Source of the DNA: Caprimulgus europaeus
Taxonomy: Eukaryota > Chordata > Aves > Caprimulgiformes > Caprimulgidae
Direction of reading: 5' to 3'
Assembly: GCA_907165065.1 (NCBI GenBank)
Contig: OU015528.1
Span: 45,561,515-45,625,514, forward strand
Length of the DNA: 64,000 nt
Shown here piece by piece: positions 1 through 12,695 of this stretch. Positions within the stretch are counted from its first letter, which is position 1, and each line of letters opens with the position of its first letter. The notes under the pieces are model-generated. The model was not told where the DNA came from, searched no databases, and worked only from the letters and a program-made list of their open reading frames with translations. The translations under genes and the position numbers were made by a program.

Positions 1-1874
1 TCCCTCTAAAAAGCATTATATTCAATACTGTGTTAGATTGTGAATGTTTATGCATCAATACATTATTGAATTATCTTAAAATGTATTTTTACTTCTAATT
101 TTTGAAGTTACATTTACAGAAGCCATAGACAGCTGTTATAACATTAGTAATAAAAATCATAAATAAAGCAGTACATGCTTTACTTTGCTTTACTTCTTTT
201 TCAGCTAAGTGCATCTCCAGAAGGAAAAAAAATTTAAAAAGGCTACAGTTGAGTTTACAACCTAAAACAGTTAAATTCTGAGTAACAAATAATAACTGCC
301 ATGACCCATCTGTATATACAAAACACATGGTTAAAGTGTTTGTATTCACAAAGTAAACACTGTTGTTTACCAAAAAAGAAAAACACAAGCAAATACACTC
401 TCTCTGGATATACAGAACTTATGATACATGACATGAAAGTAACAATGCAAGAATATAGCACAGGCACTAGCCTTGAAGAAAGTCACTACACAAATCATGC
501 AGTAGAACTGGATTATAAATGGCTAGTCACTGTACTGAAGTGAACTTTCGTACTTACAAAGAATGGGTATCCCATTTTAAGAAGACTCAAATTTTCAATT
601 CAACCAATTACCTGTCACACTTCTTGCTAAGCAGCCTATTCAAGTACAGCACAAAAAACAATTGCAGTGTGCTTTGGTTTTGGGCAATCGGCTAGTAATT
701 AAACAATAGCACAATAACTAATTGAACTGGGGTACCATACAACTTCGGTAAACTATGAATAGCTAAACTGGTGTTGTTTACAGCACTAAAACCAGCTTTA
801 AAATAACAAGACTTTATAATAGAGCTTAAACAGGTACAATTTGGACAGTTACACCAAATTTTCTCTGATAGGGAACATTGAAATAATATATTGATAAGGA
901 GGTACTGGTAATAGAACATATTTTCATTTAAGTAATTTCCATTTCTTTAGGCCTTTTCTTTCTTTACAGAAAAAAAAAACAATCAACAAAACAAAAGGAA
1001 AACCCAATTAATTACAGTTCTAGGTCAACAGTATTTCAGTCCATTTTGTATCCTTTTGCTAAGCCTAGCATAGTATTGAACACTAGCACTGGACTCTGTG
1101 CTGCAGATACTCTCTTGTTTGAATACTGTCAAATGTCATAAATGCTTGTGATAATGTTCTTACTTAAGAGCATGAAGAAACTTACCATCAAAGCCATGCT
1201 GTTGATTGCCCAGGATGTGACTAATGACTCAAGTTAAGTCCTTTTACCCAACAGGGCCAGTAACCCAGTTTCATCACTCCACTAAATTACCTTGAAAGTA
1301 ATGCTGCTATTACTTAACCTGCTCCATAAGTTTTACACCTCCTCTGCCTCAATGATGTCTCATTAAAAATATTCCCTTTCTTTGTTTTGTAGGCTTATTA
1401 CTATGGCATGCCTAATTTCTTCTGCAAGTGAAGATAGCAGCTATGGGTGAGGGTATGAGATGAAGCTATGGCTTTTTACACAGAATTCTACAATGCAATA
1501 CCTTGTGTGTGATTAACGCTTCTATCCATGATTAAAAGTGGGAATTTAAAGATGAAATAACAAAGGAAGGGTAAGTAATTAGTATACTGTGCATGTCAGC
1601 CCAGCAATAAAAATGTAAGTTCTGCACCATGGCTAGTAACAGAATGAACAAGTACCTTACTGACGCATTGAAAGCAAGAAATTTAGTATCACTATATTAA
1701 TAAAAATGACTGCCTGTGACTTTAAACACAGGCTCACTTGTATTTGGCTAGAGTGAACGATTTATTGTTACTATGAAGGATGCAGGAATGGAAATGACGA
1801 TGCAAGGGGTGATGATAATGATAGGGAAGAAGAGGTTAATATCCCCAGCATCTGATGGGGAACGACGTCCCTAC
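1..1874 (-). other. ANKS1B: ANKS1B intron 1, 5' portion
   Basis: This AT-rich stretch lies directly downstream, on the minus strand, of the ANKS1B exon 1 splice donor, so it is the beginning of intron 1. The intron continues past the left edge. The open frames here are short, low-complexity and not protein-like. I see no exon, RNA gene or recognisable repeat. Confidence 0.75.
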
Positions 1875-2008
1875 CTCAGCAAGCTGGATAAGGGAATAGC
1901 TCCAGATCCACTGCCCAGGATCCCTCCTTTCCTCCCAGAGAGGAGTTTCTCCACCAGAGCCACATTCCCAGTGCGAGCAGCCTCCAGCAGTTCCTGGTCC
2001 TTCCCCAT
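1875..2008 (-). CDS. ANKS1B: ANKS1B coding exon 1 (AIDA-1 long form, N-terminus)
   Basis: First coding exon of ankyrin repeat and sterile alpha motif domain protein 1B. The known protein is a scaffold with N-terminal ankyrin repeats, two SAM domains and a PTB domain; it acts at postsynaptic densities and in the nucleus of neurons. The exon encodes 44 codons plus two bases. It begins MGKDQELLEAARTGNVALVE and continues through KLLSGRKGGILG, which matches human ANKS1B almost residue for residue and is the first helix pair of the ankyrin array. The start is the ATG at 2008-2006, in a CCATGG context. The exon ends CTGAG with a GTAGGG donor at 1874, in the same phase I recall for human. The rest of the gene lies beyond the left edge. 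Only long, ankyrin-containing isoforms use this exon; shorter isoforms start far downstream. Confidence 0.92.
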
Positions 2009-3340
2009 GGTCAGGAACCAAACGGCTCCCCACGCACCCCGCCGCGGACGAGAGCTACACCCCGGGTCAGAGGGGCCCCCTCTCTCCACAGAACGATCTC
2101 CCCGCCCCAGACCCTGCCTCAGAGCAGAGCACAGCAGAGATTCCTGCAGTCCCTTCCAGACCAGCAGGAGCAGCAGCAGGAGGGAGGAGGAGAATCACCT
2201 CCTCCTAGTTTCACTGGATCATTTCTGGGTGGAGTGTGGAAGGGAAAGGGGGGGGAGGACGAGGCCAATAAAGAACCTCTCCCCCACTCCCATGCACGCA
2301 CCGCGATCCCCGGCCCGGAGGACGGGGCGAGGGGAGCGGCCAGCCTCAGCCCCCGTGCCCGTGGCCGGCCGGGCTGAGGCAGATAATGACCCTCACGGAC
2401 AGACGGACGGAAGAAGGGAGGGACGGAAGGAGGAGGCGCAGCCCTGACTTGCCAGGCCCGTTGCTGGGGAGACGCGGCTGGCGCGCTCTTAGTGGCTGCC
2501 CGGGCTGGGTGCCCCCCTCCGCCTGCCCCAGCCCTTCGCTTTCGCTGCCGCCGCCGCGGAGGGCTCCATGGCTTCGTGCCTCCGCCCTCCGCCTTCCCAG
2601 CCCGCGCGGTCCCGCCCCACCCCTCGCTAACGGCAGCGCCTCGCGCTCCGGTGCGGTGCCTCGCGCTCCGCTACGGTGCCGCGCGCCGGCCGCTGCTGCG
2701 GACCAGGGGCGCGCGTGCGGGGAGCGGCGCGCGCCCGCCCGTCCCGCCAGGTGTGCCGGCGCTCGGCGGGAGCGCTCTGCAAGGCGGCCGCGCCAGCTGG
2801 ACCGGCCGCCGCGGGTGCTGCAGGACAGCTCCGGGGAGGCGGCGCCTGCTTGGGCTGCGGAAGGGGACACCTGGGTGTCGGGGCGAGGGCGGTGGAGGGG
2901 GGACGGTCCTTCAGACGCTGAGGAGGCCGCGCGCCCCTGGCTGCGGCAAGGGGAGAGTCCGCAGGACCCCGCGGGAGGCGGGCTCCTGAGGGGCGCGGGC
3001 AGGTCGGAGGCGGGTGCTGAGCCACACCCCACCTGGGGCGGGGGGGAGGCCAATTAGCAGCAGGTACGGGTGGGGTGGAGGGGACCGCGGCAGTACACGC
3101 CTGTGTGTGTGAGGCGATCCACGACCAGGGATTTACCGCACCCGGGGACAGGGCCGACCGGGCGGCACGGCTGCGAGCCCGCTTCCTGCAGCAAACGGGT
3201 GTAGACAAAACGGAAAATCCGGGCCCCGCTGCGGGCAGGAACAGGACTGAGTTGGTGGCTCGGGGCATCGGGCGGGCGGGACAGCCTGCACCCGTCACGC
3301 GCCAGGAGCGTGGCTTTTCCCTGTCTCGAAGGATGAGGGG
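1990..3340. promoter_or_regulatory. CpG island, presumed ANKS1B promoter and 5' UTR
   Basis: GC- and CpG-dense block in an otherwise AT-rich window, densest at about 2,300-3,050. It covers ANKS1B exon 1 and extends upstream of it on the minus strand, where the 5' UTR and TSS should lie. No TATA box stands out, as is usual for CpG-island promoters. The long open frames on both strands here follow from GC richness and resemble no protein family. I see no plus-strand gene sharing the island. Confidence 0.85.
2460..2473. promoter_or_regulatory. Possible RFX X-box motif
   Basis: GTTGCTGGGGAGAC reads as two half sites (GTTGCT and GGAGAC) around a two-base spacer. This is one position short of the RGYYRYY-N(1-3)-RRNRAC consensus of RFX factors. 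It lies about 450 bp upstream of the ANKS1B start codon, inside the CpG island. It is a motif match only. Confidence 0.35.
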
Positions 3341-4299
3341 TGGTGACTGCACGTGTTTGGTGTCAGATCCAGGCACCCCTTGTTCCGGTACTCCTGGTTC
3401 TGGCACTGGTTTCACACATGTAGCCAAAATTAATCATTCCTTATGGCTTTCGGGTTCTAAAAAGCTATGCTGAAAATATTCAGTGCTGGCCAGCTCATAG
3501 GCACGTCCTCGTTCTGATACTGTCCATATGTGAAAAGCCAAATTTCAGGCCCATGTTCCCATTTTAATGTAGTAATTTGTGTAGGTAGAACCATAGGTAC
3601 AACAAGCAAATAAGTTAAGACCCCTTACCGTTCCCCCGCTGAGATCAGTGGCATTCTCCCATGACCTGCGCTTGCAGGTTCTCAGTGTTGCACAGCAATT
3701 GTGGTAGGCAGGATTTTAATGTTATGTTTTCAGGGAGAGTGTTAATTACTCCAGACCTATAGTGCATTCAAGTCAATGGAAAGATCCTTGTTGATTTCAC
3801 AAATGGTTGGTTTTAGTCCCTGTCATAACAGTGGACAGGTGTTTTCAACAATTTTAATCTCTTAAAAATCACCAGGAATTTCTTTCTGGGGTCAGATTTT
3901 CTCTTACAAAGGGAAAAAAAATACCATCTTGGAGACCAATTGTTTTAATTTGGTTTTCCACAGCAACAAAACAGTATCTATTTTTTATCTAGAAAATGTA
4001 ATTTGCATAGTTTGTCATTTTCAGGATGGGAAATTATATCTCCTCCAATGTTATCAACAGGACATGGAATTTAGCACTGGCATAAAATTATTAGGTGGAG
4101 AGACTCTGTAACTACGGCCTTTCTGATTGAGTCTGATACAAATAGCAATTTTAAGGTCTGATTCTGTGATCACAAGTATTTCATTATAGTTTAAATAAAT
4201 AAATGTATAATCACATGAATTAGGATTTATAGTTTAAGTCCTTAGTCACAGCAGAGTCACAGCGGAAAAAAGTAATTTAAAGCTAGAGTAAAAACTTAC

Positions 4300-4590
4300 G
4301 TATCTTGTTACCAGCCACTTGATCATTAACTAGTTCCAAAGAAGTTAGCCATAAACTAAGAATACCTCTCCATTCTGAAGCTTCTTGATGTTCTCTGTTA
4401 AGGTAGTCATAATTTCTCTTTATTTCTGCCTTCCATGTGATTTTGTATGCAATCACATGCATTGCCTGATAAATACCTTCTCGTATGTATCCTCTGCATG
4501 AATAGATTTCTCGAGGTTTGCTGAGAGCTTCTGAAGAGGTGCCAGTATTCTGTGAAGAGCTAATCATAAGGCAGGGCTATGCGCATAAAC
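4300..4590 (-). other. Candidate unrecognised exon upstream of ANKS1B
   Basis: On the minus strand a possible acceptor (TGTGCAG, ending at 4591) is followed by an in-frame TAG, then an ATG at 4567, then 89 open codons up to a textbook GTAAGT donor at 4299. The translation has mixed composition with several Trp, Tyr and Cys; its start is MISSSQNTGTSSEALSKPRE. It looks more protein-like than neighbouring frames. I do not recognise the family. It could be an alternative 5' exon of ANKS1B, an exon of a small lineage-specific gene, a retrocopy remnant, or chance. Confidence 0.25.
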
Positions 4591-7500
4591 CTGCACATTT
4601 GTGAAAAATTAGATTAGAAGCAGATACTAAGGCAAACTCAGGTTTTTAAGAATTTGGATTGTTCATGTGGTTGGCTCAGCAGATGGCAAATATGACTCAG
4701 TATAAACGTTACATAATTCTTCTTGGGAAAATAAAATCTCAAGATTGTGCTCTAATTGAAAAGATCATCCAGAAAGCTGTTGAAGAACAGTGTGGAGAAT
4801 CAGGATAGAAATATCAATGGACCAGATGCACACAGTAGCCAGCAAATTCAGGAAGATTTTATGAATGTAGTAAGGCTCAAAACAAACCCCAGTAAACTCA
4901 TCAGCCTAATGCCCAACAAAACTGCAAAGGCCAAGCAGAGGATTTAGTTTAATTAGCAAATAGAGCAGAAAACAGTTATGCTGTCAATTTGAAAAGTAAA
5001 AAGTAATTTAAGCAGCACTATTTAATGGAAGGGTTAAACATGGATAAATTCTAAGGGCTACTGAAGCAAAGAATTCAGAACATGTGTTGGTCTGTTTCCA
5101 GAGATTAAATTGATAGTGGACTGTAGAAAGAAAAAAAACCCAAAACAACATACGAAGACTAAGTTGAATGCAAATGGTCAAATTTATCAGATCAAGTGGA
5201 CTCTGTTGTGTTTTTAGATGTCTGACATTTTTTGCTCCTGTTAATATCAGGACACTGTGGTGTGTTAAAAATTATATGTATGATAAATATGTTAACTAGA
5301 CATAGAAAGTAGAAACATAGCTTTATAATTTGCAGCAGTTAGAGATGAGAAAAATAATTTATGAAACAGCAAAGAGATCTTTCAAAACATTATATACTTT
5401 TTGAGCAGTGCTGTTCCATACCACAGCAGAATTTTGATTCTATGATTTTAGTATTTGCAAAGACATTTTAAGTTATGACCACTGCAGCTGTCAGTGTCTA
5501 AGTGGCATCACACCTTCAATCTCAGAATTTCTCTTAACACAACATATGCCTTACCTTCTGTTTTCTTCCATTTTCTAAAGTACCAGAGAGAGCAGTTAGC
5601 CTACCTAGAAATTCTTTAGTTGGTTTGTCATTTGAAAGGACTAGGATTGACTGTAATAAGCAGTGACTTTCCTTAATGTTTTTACAATGCAACTATCACT
5701 TGGCTTTGTTCTCATTTCAGGGTAGCAACTTCTTCATTTCCTCCTCCTGCAGCCTCCCATACTTAAAGGCAAATTAGATGGCTGCTTTCTAACATTCTGT
5801 GACTTTTCTCTATTTTCAAGCAGGAACATGGAAGCAATATGAAAAACTGAGTTGCAAGTATTAAAAAAAAAAACCCAAACAAACAAAACAACAAATCAGT
5901 GGTATTGAAAACAGTTGTGTAGAATAGAAAACATTGACATCATATTTCAGGACTGTCTATTATCAATTCTCTCATGTAAAGATATAAGGAAGGTCTATGA
6001 TCCCTATTGCAAATTCTGAGAGATATTCTGAGAGAGAGCTCAAAATGCTGTAATAAATCATAAGATCAGTTTGACAGTAGAAAATAAATAGGCCTAATTA
6101 TTCTCATTTTTGTATACCCATGGTAATTCAAGGACAAAGGATGCAAAGTGCCCAAGAGAAAGTACTATTTCTCCTGCACCTACGTGGCAAGAGCTTTGCA
6201 GGCTTGATACTGTCTTTTGCTCTTTACAGTATATAAATTGTGTAAAAAAGACACAGTGAAATTCAAACAACCATGACTAGCTTTGTGTTTGCACTGCTGA
6301 TCTCTAGAGATATCTGATCGTCAGGCGCAGAGGCCAAGTCCAAAGTGGAGGTCCCAGGAGCATGTCTCAGCTCTTGAGGCCAGGCGTGGATGTCCACCAT
6401 GTCCTGTCTTCCTCTCAGGGTGAAACCCAGATGCACATCAGCCTTCCTCTGAAGGGCTTTTTCAGTGATAGGCTCAGAAGGTGAATGGACACAGTGGACA
6501 GGTTCTCAGTTTAGACAACTGGGACACACCATAACGCTCACATGCTGCTTAGTTTAGCTGTTGCCACCGAAATGTGCAAAAGGACTTACATCCTCCACCA
6601 CTGTAAAAGAAAATGATAGACTGAAGGTACTAAACCTAACTCATGAGGACTATAAGAACACCAAGAGTGCTATGGTTTCAAAAGATGACATTAATGCTTG
6701 GACTTATCCGATTAAGTAGAAGTTGAAATAACATGTAAGGAAAAGGCCATTTTTGATGATTTACCCACAACAGTCCTATCTCTGACTATGCAATTCTGAC
6801 TAGATCACTTTTTCTGTAAACACTTACTTGCTTTCATGCTTGTGTAAATTTGTAATGGAAAAGAACAGGCAAGGAAATGGTTCCTTAGTGATGCTGCACA
6901 GCAGCAAGATGCTGGCTCAGCATTTGCACTGACTGTCCCCACTGCATCATTCTCATGGGGCTCCAAACACACCGAGGAAGAGCAAGAAATTAAAACAGTT
7001 ATGCTGTCCCCCAGACACTGATCTACAGAGTCGTCCAAACATACCAGGGGAAGCGTGCTGCATTCCCCAGAGGGCTGTGATGTCCCACTGCTTGGAAGTC
7101 TCAAGTACATACAGGCTGCAGGTTGCGTCTGCGCTGGAGAGCTGAGCCTCCAGAACACAGTGATGGGGTAGTACCGACACTTAAGTCAGATCTGTCTGCC
7201 AGGCCATTTCCAGTGCAATTGCAATTTTGCTCTGATGGCAGGTGCTAAGATTAACTGGTATATCTATACATTTCTTTACATGTATTTCTTGTATGACAGC
7301 TGGTGGGATTAGCAGTATAATTATTCCTCCAATCCTTCTGGTGTGTGGTAGGTTTACATCAGGTTGCTATCAAAATATGCCTAAGACTATTTTTCCTGCA
7401 TTAGAGAGAAATGCAGAATCAAATGTGAATACAAGCTGGTAAGAGCAGCGTGCTGATTAGATGCCCCAATCCACTGCGTGCTGACAGATACAGCATTAAA

Positions 7501-8512
7501 GCTTCGCTTGTACTGCTCAATGCACAGGTTGTTGCAATAAAAGTAACTTTTTTCTATCTTTGATACATTGCAATCTCTTTTGGACTTTAATTTTCCCCTT
7601 CTTGTCTTCACTTTATGTACAGTATTGCCTACATACCAGATTTTGACTGCCTGAAGGAAGGATCATGGAGAATTCTCAGCTGAAACAGGCTAGTGATGAG
7701 GGACCGCAACTGAAAGTGCAGAGAGCTGTTAAAATTTTGCACAAATGTCATCCTTGGCCCTCGAACAGTAGCATAGAGGAATGCCACCACAAGGGAACTA
7801 TAAGGCAATAGCACAGCTAGAGGTATTCTGCCAATGGTTTCCATTCTGTTTGTGTCTCTACTAATAGCAGCTCTTATATAGGAATATATAGTGGTAAATC
7901 ACTCCTCAGGATTAAAAGAAATGGTTGAGCAAACACTTGCTCATCATACATCCTTCAGGTATGTTTGTGCTTGTGAATACACATTATGATGACCAATAAG
8001 GCAGAACGTATTTGAAATTCCAACTGTACCGCTCTGCAACAGACAGCTTCAGACCTCACTGGGTCCCAAAGAGGGAGCGGTTACTGGAATTGAATTGTGC
8101 ACGCAGAAGAAAATAGAATACACTTGGGTAACAGTCTGGGAAGGCTCAGAACTGTCTATATGTATTTAAAAGGTACACATCTCAGACTGAGAGCTGCACC
8201 ATAAGAGGTTAATCCAACTAGGAATAACAGGAAGGAATAATTTGAAAGGAGAAATACATGACAAAGAAAAATTAATGATTAATGTTGCAGTGGGAATTAA
8301 CATGGAACCAAATGGCAGCAGCACTGTTGGGTTTTTTTCCTCGAAAACCAGATGGATATAGCGCTGTCAGAAACACAATGAAGAACAATCTTCTACCAAT
8401 TCTCTAACTAGCTGTAATTTACCAAATCTTTGCAATTTCCAATTTTGATATTGTTATTCTTAACACAAGTGATGCAGCTAGCTATTTGTGGTGAAAAAGT
8501 TGCCATTTCAAC

Positions 8513-8555
8513 TTAACCTCTTGGACCTGACCTTTTGTCAGGTCCAAGAGGTTAA
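8513..8555. repeat. Perfect inverted repeat, 19-bp arms, 5-nt loop
   Basis: The left arm TTAACCTCTTGGACCTGAC (8513-8531) is followed by the loop CTTTT and an exact reverse complement of the arm at 8537-8555. All 19 pairs match. The flanks do not continue the symmetry. See the finding on this element. Confidence 0.95.
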
Positions 8556-8609
8556 CTCAAGATACAGTCCCATAAGAAAAGGTTCTTTTGAAGAAATAAA
8601 TAAATAAAA

Positions 8610-9830
8610 CCAACTTGCCTGGACTGGATTAAATTCCCTAAAGAGTCCGAAGGAACCTCAAATCTAACACTCTTTAAAATGGTGAGGTGTGAGCTGCTGT
8701 TTCAATTATCCTTGGTACTAGATGAGTGGAAGGTAGCAAACGTGATGCTAATAATTTTTAAGGGGCTTAAGGGGGGATTTGGAGTACTACTGCATCTGAT
8801 TTCCATGCCTGGCAAATTGGTAGACATCTGGCTACATACAACAGTGAAGATTCAGCACAGCTTTTGAAGAAGCAAGTCATGTCTCATATCTCTTAGAGTT
8901 CTTTGAAGGAGTCAAAGAGCATATGGAAAATAGCAATTCAATCAAAGATTATATTTAGCTTTCCAAAAGGCTTTTGACAAGGTCTTTATTGAATACTTTT
9001 AAAGAAACTAAACTGTCATGAAGTAAGAGGGATGATTCTCTTGTGAATGGACAATTAGATAAAAGAGAGAAAGTAAAATGGAAGAATGGCCAGTTTTCAC
9101 AATGATGAGATGTTGGCAGGACAGCTGTGTAGAGGTCTCTCCTAGGACCTGCACTGTCCTCCAGCAAACTCACAAAGAGTCTCTGAAGAAAATATGAAGT
9201 CAATTAAAAAAGTCTGCTAGCAAAACAACAGATTTCAGAAGAGCTTGAACTGAAATTGAGTATGAAAGAATACATCATGGCATTGTTCTAGGAGACAGTA
9301 AAATAGAAAGTGGAATGCAAAACTGACAAATTAAATTAATAATTCTCTTTTGCAACATACTGGATTCCCCTTTTGCAATTCAAAAACTGCTGTTATATCT
9401 TCGTAATCTCAAGTTATTGGGAATATTTCTTAGAAATTGTCCGTTTAATGCTATATGGTAACCAAAATGAAAAATAACATCATTGGGAATTATTAGGAAA
9501 GGAAATGAGCATCATTATGTCCATGTATAAAACCATTGTATGTCCTGTCTCAAAAAGATTACATCAGAACTAGCAAGATACACAGAAGGAGAAGAGGTAC
9601 AATCAGATGTATAGTACAGCCTTTGTATAACCTAAATAGACTAGGCCACTTCAGCTTTAAAAAAATAATAACGATAGGGAGATATAATAGAAGTGCATAA
9701 AATTGTAAGTTGTATGGAAAAGGTAAATATTAAACCATTATCCATTATTTTTTCATAAACAAGAAATAGGGAAACACAATTAAATTTTCAGGGGATAGGC
9801 TTAAAACATAATAATGTATTTTTTTCATTC
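8610..9830 (+). mobile_element. Old, decayed CR1-type LINE, reverse transcriptase and 3' part
   Basis: Diverged plus-strand match to the reverse-transcriptase half of an ancient amniote CR1. Recognisable landmarks are a DEWKVANV-like segment near 8,720, a 'pGKl' segment near 8,810, and the conserved FxKAFDKV block near 8,970. After 9,400 there are traces of the 'MYKTIVCPVSKR' region and of the 3' ORF end. Stops and frameshifts are frequent, so it is inactive. Its level of decay is much higher than that of the CR1 at 22.2-23.2 kb. The boundaries are approximate. Confidence 0.7.
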
Positions 9831-12180
9831 AAATATTTTAATTTAGAATAGGCTTAGGGTTATTTTGCACTACGCTTGGTTGCATGTGCTCTTACTCTGA
9901 TAAATTACCTTTTAGCATGGGAACTACCTATGTGTGCACACTGGTAGTAACACAGCACAAGCAGCAGGTATGTAAGCTTTGCTCATCATCTTGCTACTGT
10001 CTTGACTCAGGATACAGCCTTGTGTAAGCGTGTAGTTTAATTAAGTCTTTGTATGTAAACTTAAATACACAGATGTCCTGGCTACAAACCAGGACAACAG
10101 AGTATTGCTTGCTATGTTTTTGTACAGTACATATACACCACACAGTCATTCTGATGTTAAGGGAACTTCTGCTATCTGCCAAGAGGAACAACTAATACCG
10201 CCTTTGTCAGAGATGGTGATTTTATGAAACTGATACTTTGGTCCTATCACAAGATTAGGGCCCCTGACATATTTTATTCAGTTAGACCAACAGTAAAAAG
10301 GTTCTTCGTTCTTAATTATTTTTCCAAGCCCCACAAAACAACATTCTAGAGTGTTTATTAAAATTTGAAAGCTAGTCCTGTACTGCCTAGAGAAGAAAGT
10401 TACTACTTTTTGCAGTGGTTATTCAGTGAATTTCCAAATCTCATTTCTCTCTTGTGTAACTGGATTACAGAGGAAAATATTAGCATGAGTAATTTGTTTG
10501 CTAATGTGACAACTCTCTCATTTTCAGCCTTCAGACAATACAATAGATAATGGTCAAAAATAATAATTAGTAAAGTCTATAGCTAAACCAGCCAATTCAT
10601 TTGATTTATGCTTATTATTTATCTGAACCGAAGGTGACTATTGTCCCCAAGCAAAAAGCCCTACTAATTTTAATTCAGCAGCTATATTAAAGCTAAGATC
10701 TCAGAGGCAGAAAAACACACAAAATATTAAATGTAAGATAAATGTTTTAAGAACACAATAGCTTATTGACCTACACCAGGGCATCAGTAGCAAAGGCAGC
10801 AGAGAGGATTACAGGAATGCCAGCATATCCATGACACTCCTCCAACTGGAGCTGCTTCAGCAAAACACACGTAGGAGCTAATCTTCTTTTCCATGGGAAG
10901 AAAACTGGTATGCCTATTCATGATAGATGTTCTATTTCCATACTCTATTAAGAGGATAGAGAGTACAGAGATATACTTTGCTACGGATATGCAAATAGGC
11001 TGGAATAATCCTAGAAAAATATGCAGCAATTAATGCAATGTAATCTTTAATCAGATAATTAAGTATACCACAAATTTGAGCTAAAAAGATCCCCCTCTGA
11101 TAAAGAGATGCTGTGTAAGAAGGGTGTATGAAACCATATTAAAGCGAGGTGAATAACTAAAGTAGGATGAATAATTCAAGTAGGAAAAGTCTTAAGTCAT
11201 ATAAATCTGATAACTGCTGTGATGATTTTTTTCTTAGATTTGTTTCTCCTTTCACACCTCTGAGCCTGCCAAGCACTGTATTATTTCTTTAAAATAGGTT
11301 TTGTAATGGCAAACTACTGAGCTTCTCTGATACTACTATTTTATCACATCATTCCTTTTTATGGTGAAGATACCATAAAGCATTTTTAAAACTGAAATAG
11401 CAAAATATGGAAGTGCTCAGTTTTATTTTGACTTTAGCATTTCATCAAACTATTGCTTCTCCGAGCAATATCCCAGTGAAGACACTACCCTGTATTAGCC
11501 TAATATCTTTTTATGATCCAGTTTGTTTTTCCCCCACCACAATTTTAGCAAGAAAACAATTCAGATTTGCCGTAGAAGCCAAGTCAGTTTCTTTTGTTTC
11601 AGGTAGGACTGTTTTCACACCAAATCATCTTTTCCAGTTATTTTGAACCTTTTGGTACATTTTGTAACATACTTGGTCTAATGTACATTGTGTATACATG
11701 TCCTCATGTTATCTAAACACTCATAACACCTGATTTAGTATTCAGCATGTCTTCATTTATTGTGCATTTCTCTCTTGCCACAATTTTTAAACTTCCTTTC
11801 ATAAAAATTCTCTTCACCCCGTATTTCTCACAGGGAAGACTGCTCTGTCAGGATGGTTGTAGTGAAAGTGTACATCATACTTAGGACATGTCTGTGTTGC
11901 ATTTCTGCCTTATCCTTTTTTTAAGTACAGCAGTACAGTTAACTTCAGACAGTAACTTCACCTCCTGTGCTTCAGAGCCTCCGATTCTTCTGTCAGGCCC
12001 ATTTCTGATGGATCTCTGGAATGGTACGGTGTGTGAGATCTCTCAGTATCTTATGTAGCCATCCTGTTGTTCATAAATCTCACTTTATGTAGGTTCTCCT
12101 GATTGGCATAAGAAGTTCCCAAGTGTCCTTAAAGTGAAAGGACATCAGCACATTTGGAAGTTATGGCAATGTGAGGGTCA

Positions 12181-12313
12181 TGCTCCCTCCCTGGAAGTGT
12201 TCAAGGTCAGGTTAGATGAGGCTTTGAGCAACCTGGTCTAGTGGAAGGTAGGGGTTGGAACCAGATGATATCTAAGGTTCTTTCCAACCCATGCCATTCT
12301 ATGATTCTATGAA
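12181..12313 (+). mobile_element. CR1 LINE 3' tail fragment
   Basis: 5'-truncated CR1. It keeps the last part of the ORF and 3' UTR ('CTGGAAGTGTTCAAGGTCAG', then the GGTTGGAACCAGATGAT stretch) and ends with two overlapping avian octamers, ATTCTATGATTCTATGA, at 12296-12312. Confidence 0.92.
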
Positions 12314-12664
12314 TGGTACCCAAATAGCAGCGTTTGTCAGTAGCCAGCTACTACATACAGTACGATGATGCTCCATGTACAAGCTTCTAGCACCAGATGG
12401 GGAAGAAAAAAAAAAATCAGTTATGGCCTAAAAATCACTAATCACTGTTGAATAAAAATCTTGCTTTTGATTCCAGATGCTGTAGATTTAAAGGCAGCCA
12501 CAATGACATTAAGGATGCCAACTATTCAGCCAGACAGGAATAACTTTTTGTTAATAAAGTGCCTAGAATTTGTTGTAGTGTATTATTTTCCCTATACTTA
12601 TTTCAAATACCCTCCCTTTTTTCTCTTCCCTGACAGCAGTGACCTACAGTAGCTAAATAAGCTA

Positions 12665-12667
<3 letters not shown>

Positions 12668-12695
<28 letters not shown>
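12668..12695 (+). repeat. Poly-T tract, 28 nt
   Basis: An uninterrupted run of 28 T. No retrotransposon body or target-site duplication that I can recognise is attached, so it is best called a homopolymer. Confidence 0.95.

Larger units (their letters stand above)
3400..8609. other. Intergenic, upstream of ANKS1B
   Basis: Mostly AT-rich sequence with no recognised gene. It contains the candidate exon near 4.3-4.6 kb and the inverted repeat near 8.5 kb, listed separately. A less AT-rich patch at about 6,300-7,200 has open frames rich in Ser and Cys that look non-coding. I see nothing else I can support. Confidence 0.6.

Noticed and set aside
1773..3473. Long open frames on both strands (up to 266 codons) over the CpG island
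   Set aside because: They arise from GC richness, which removes stop codons; composition is Pro/Arg/Ala/Gly with no family signal, and they overlap each other in several frames.
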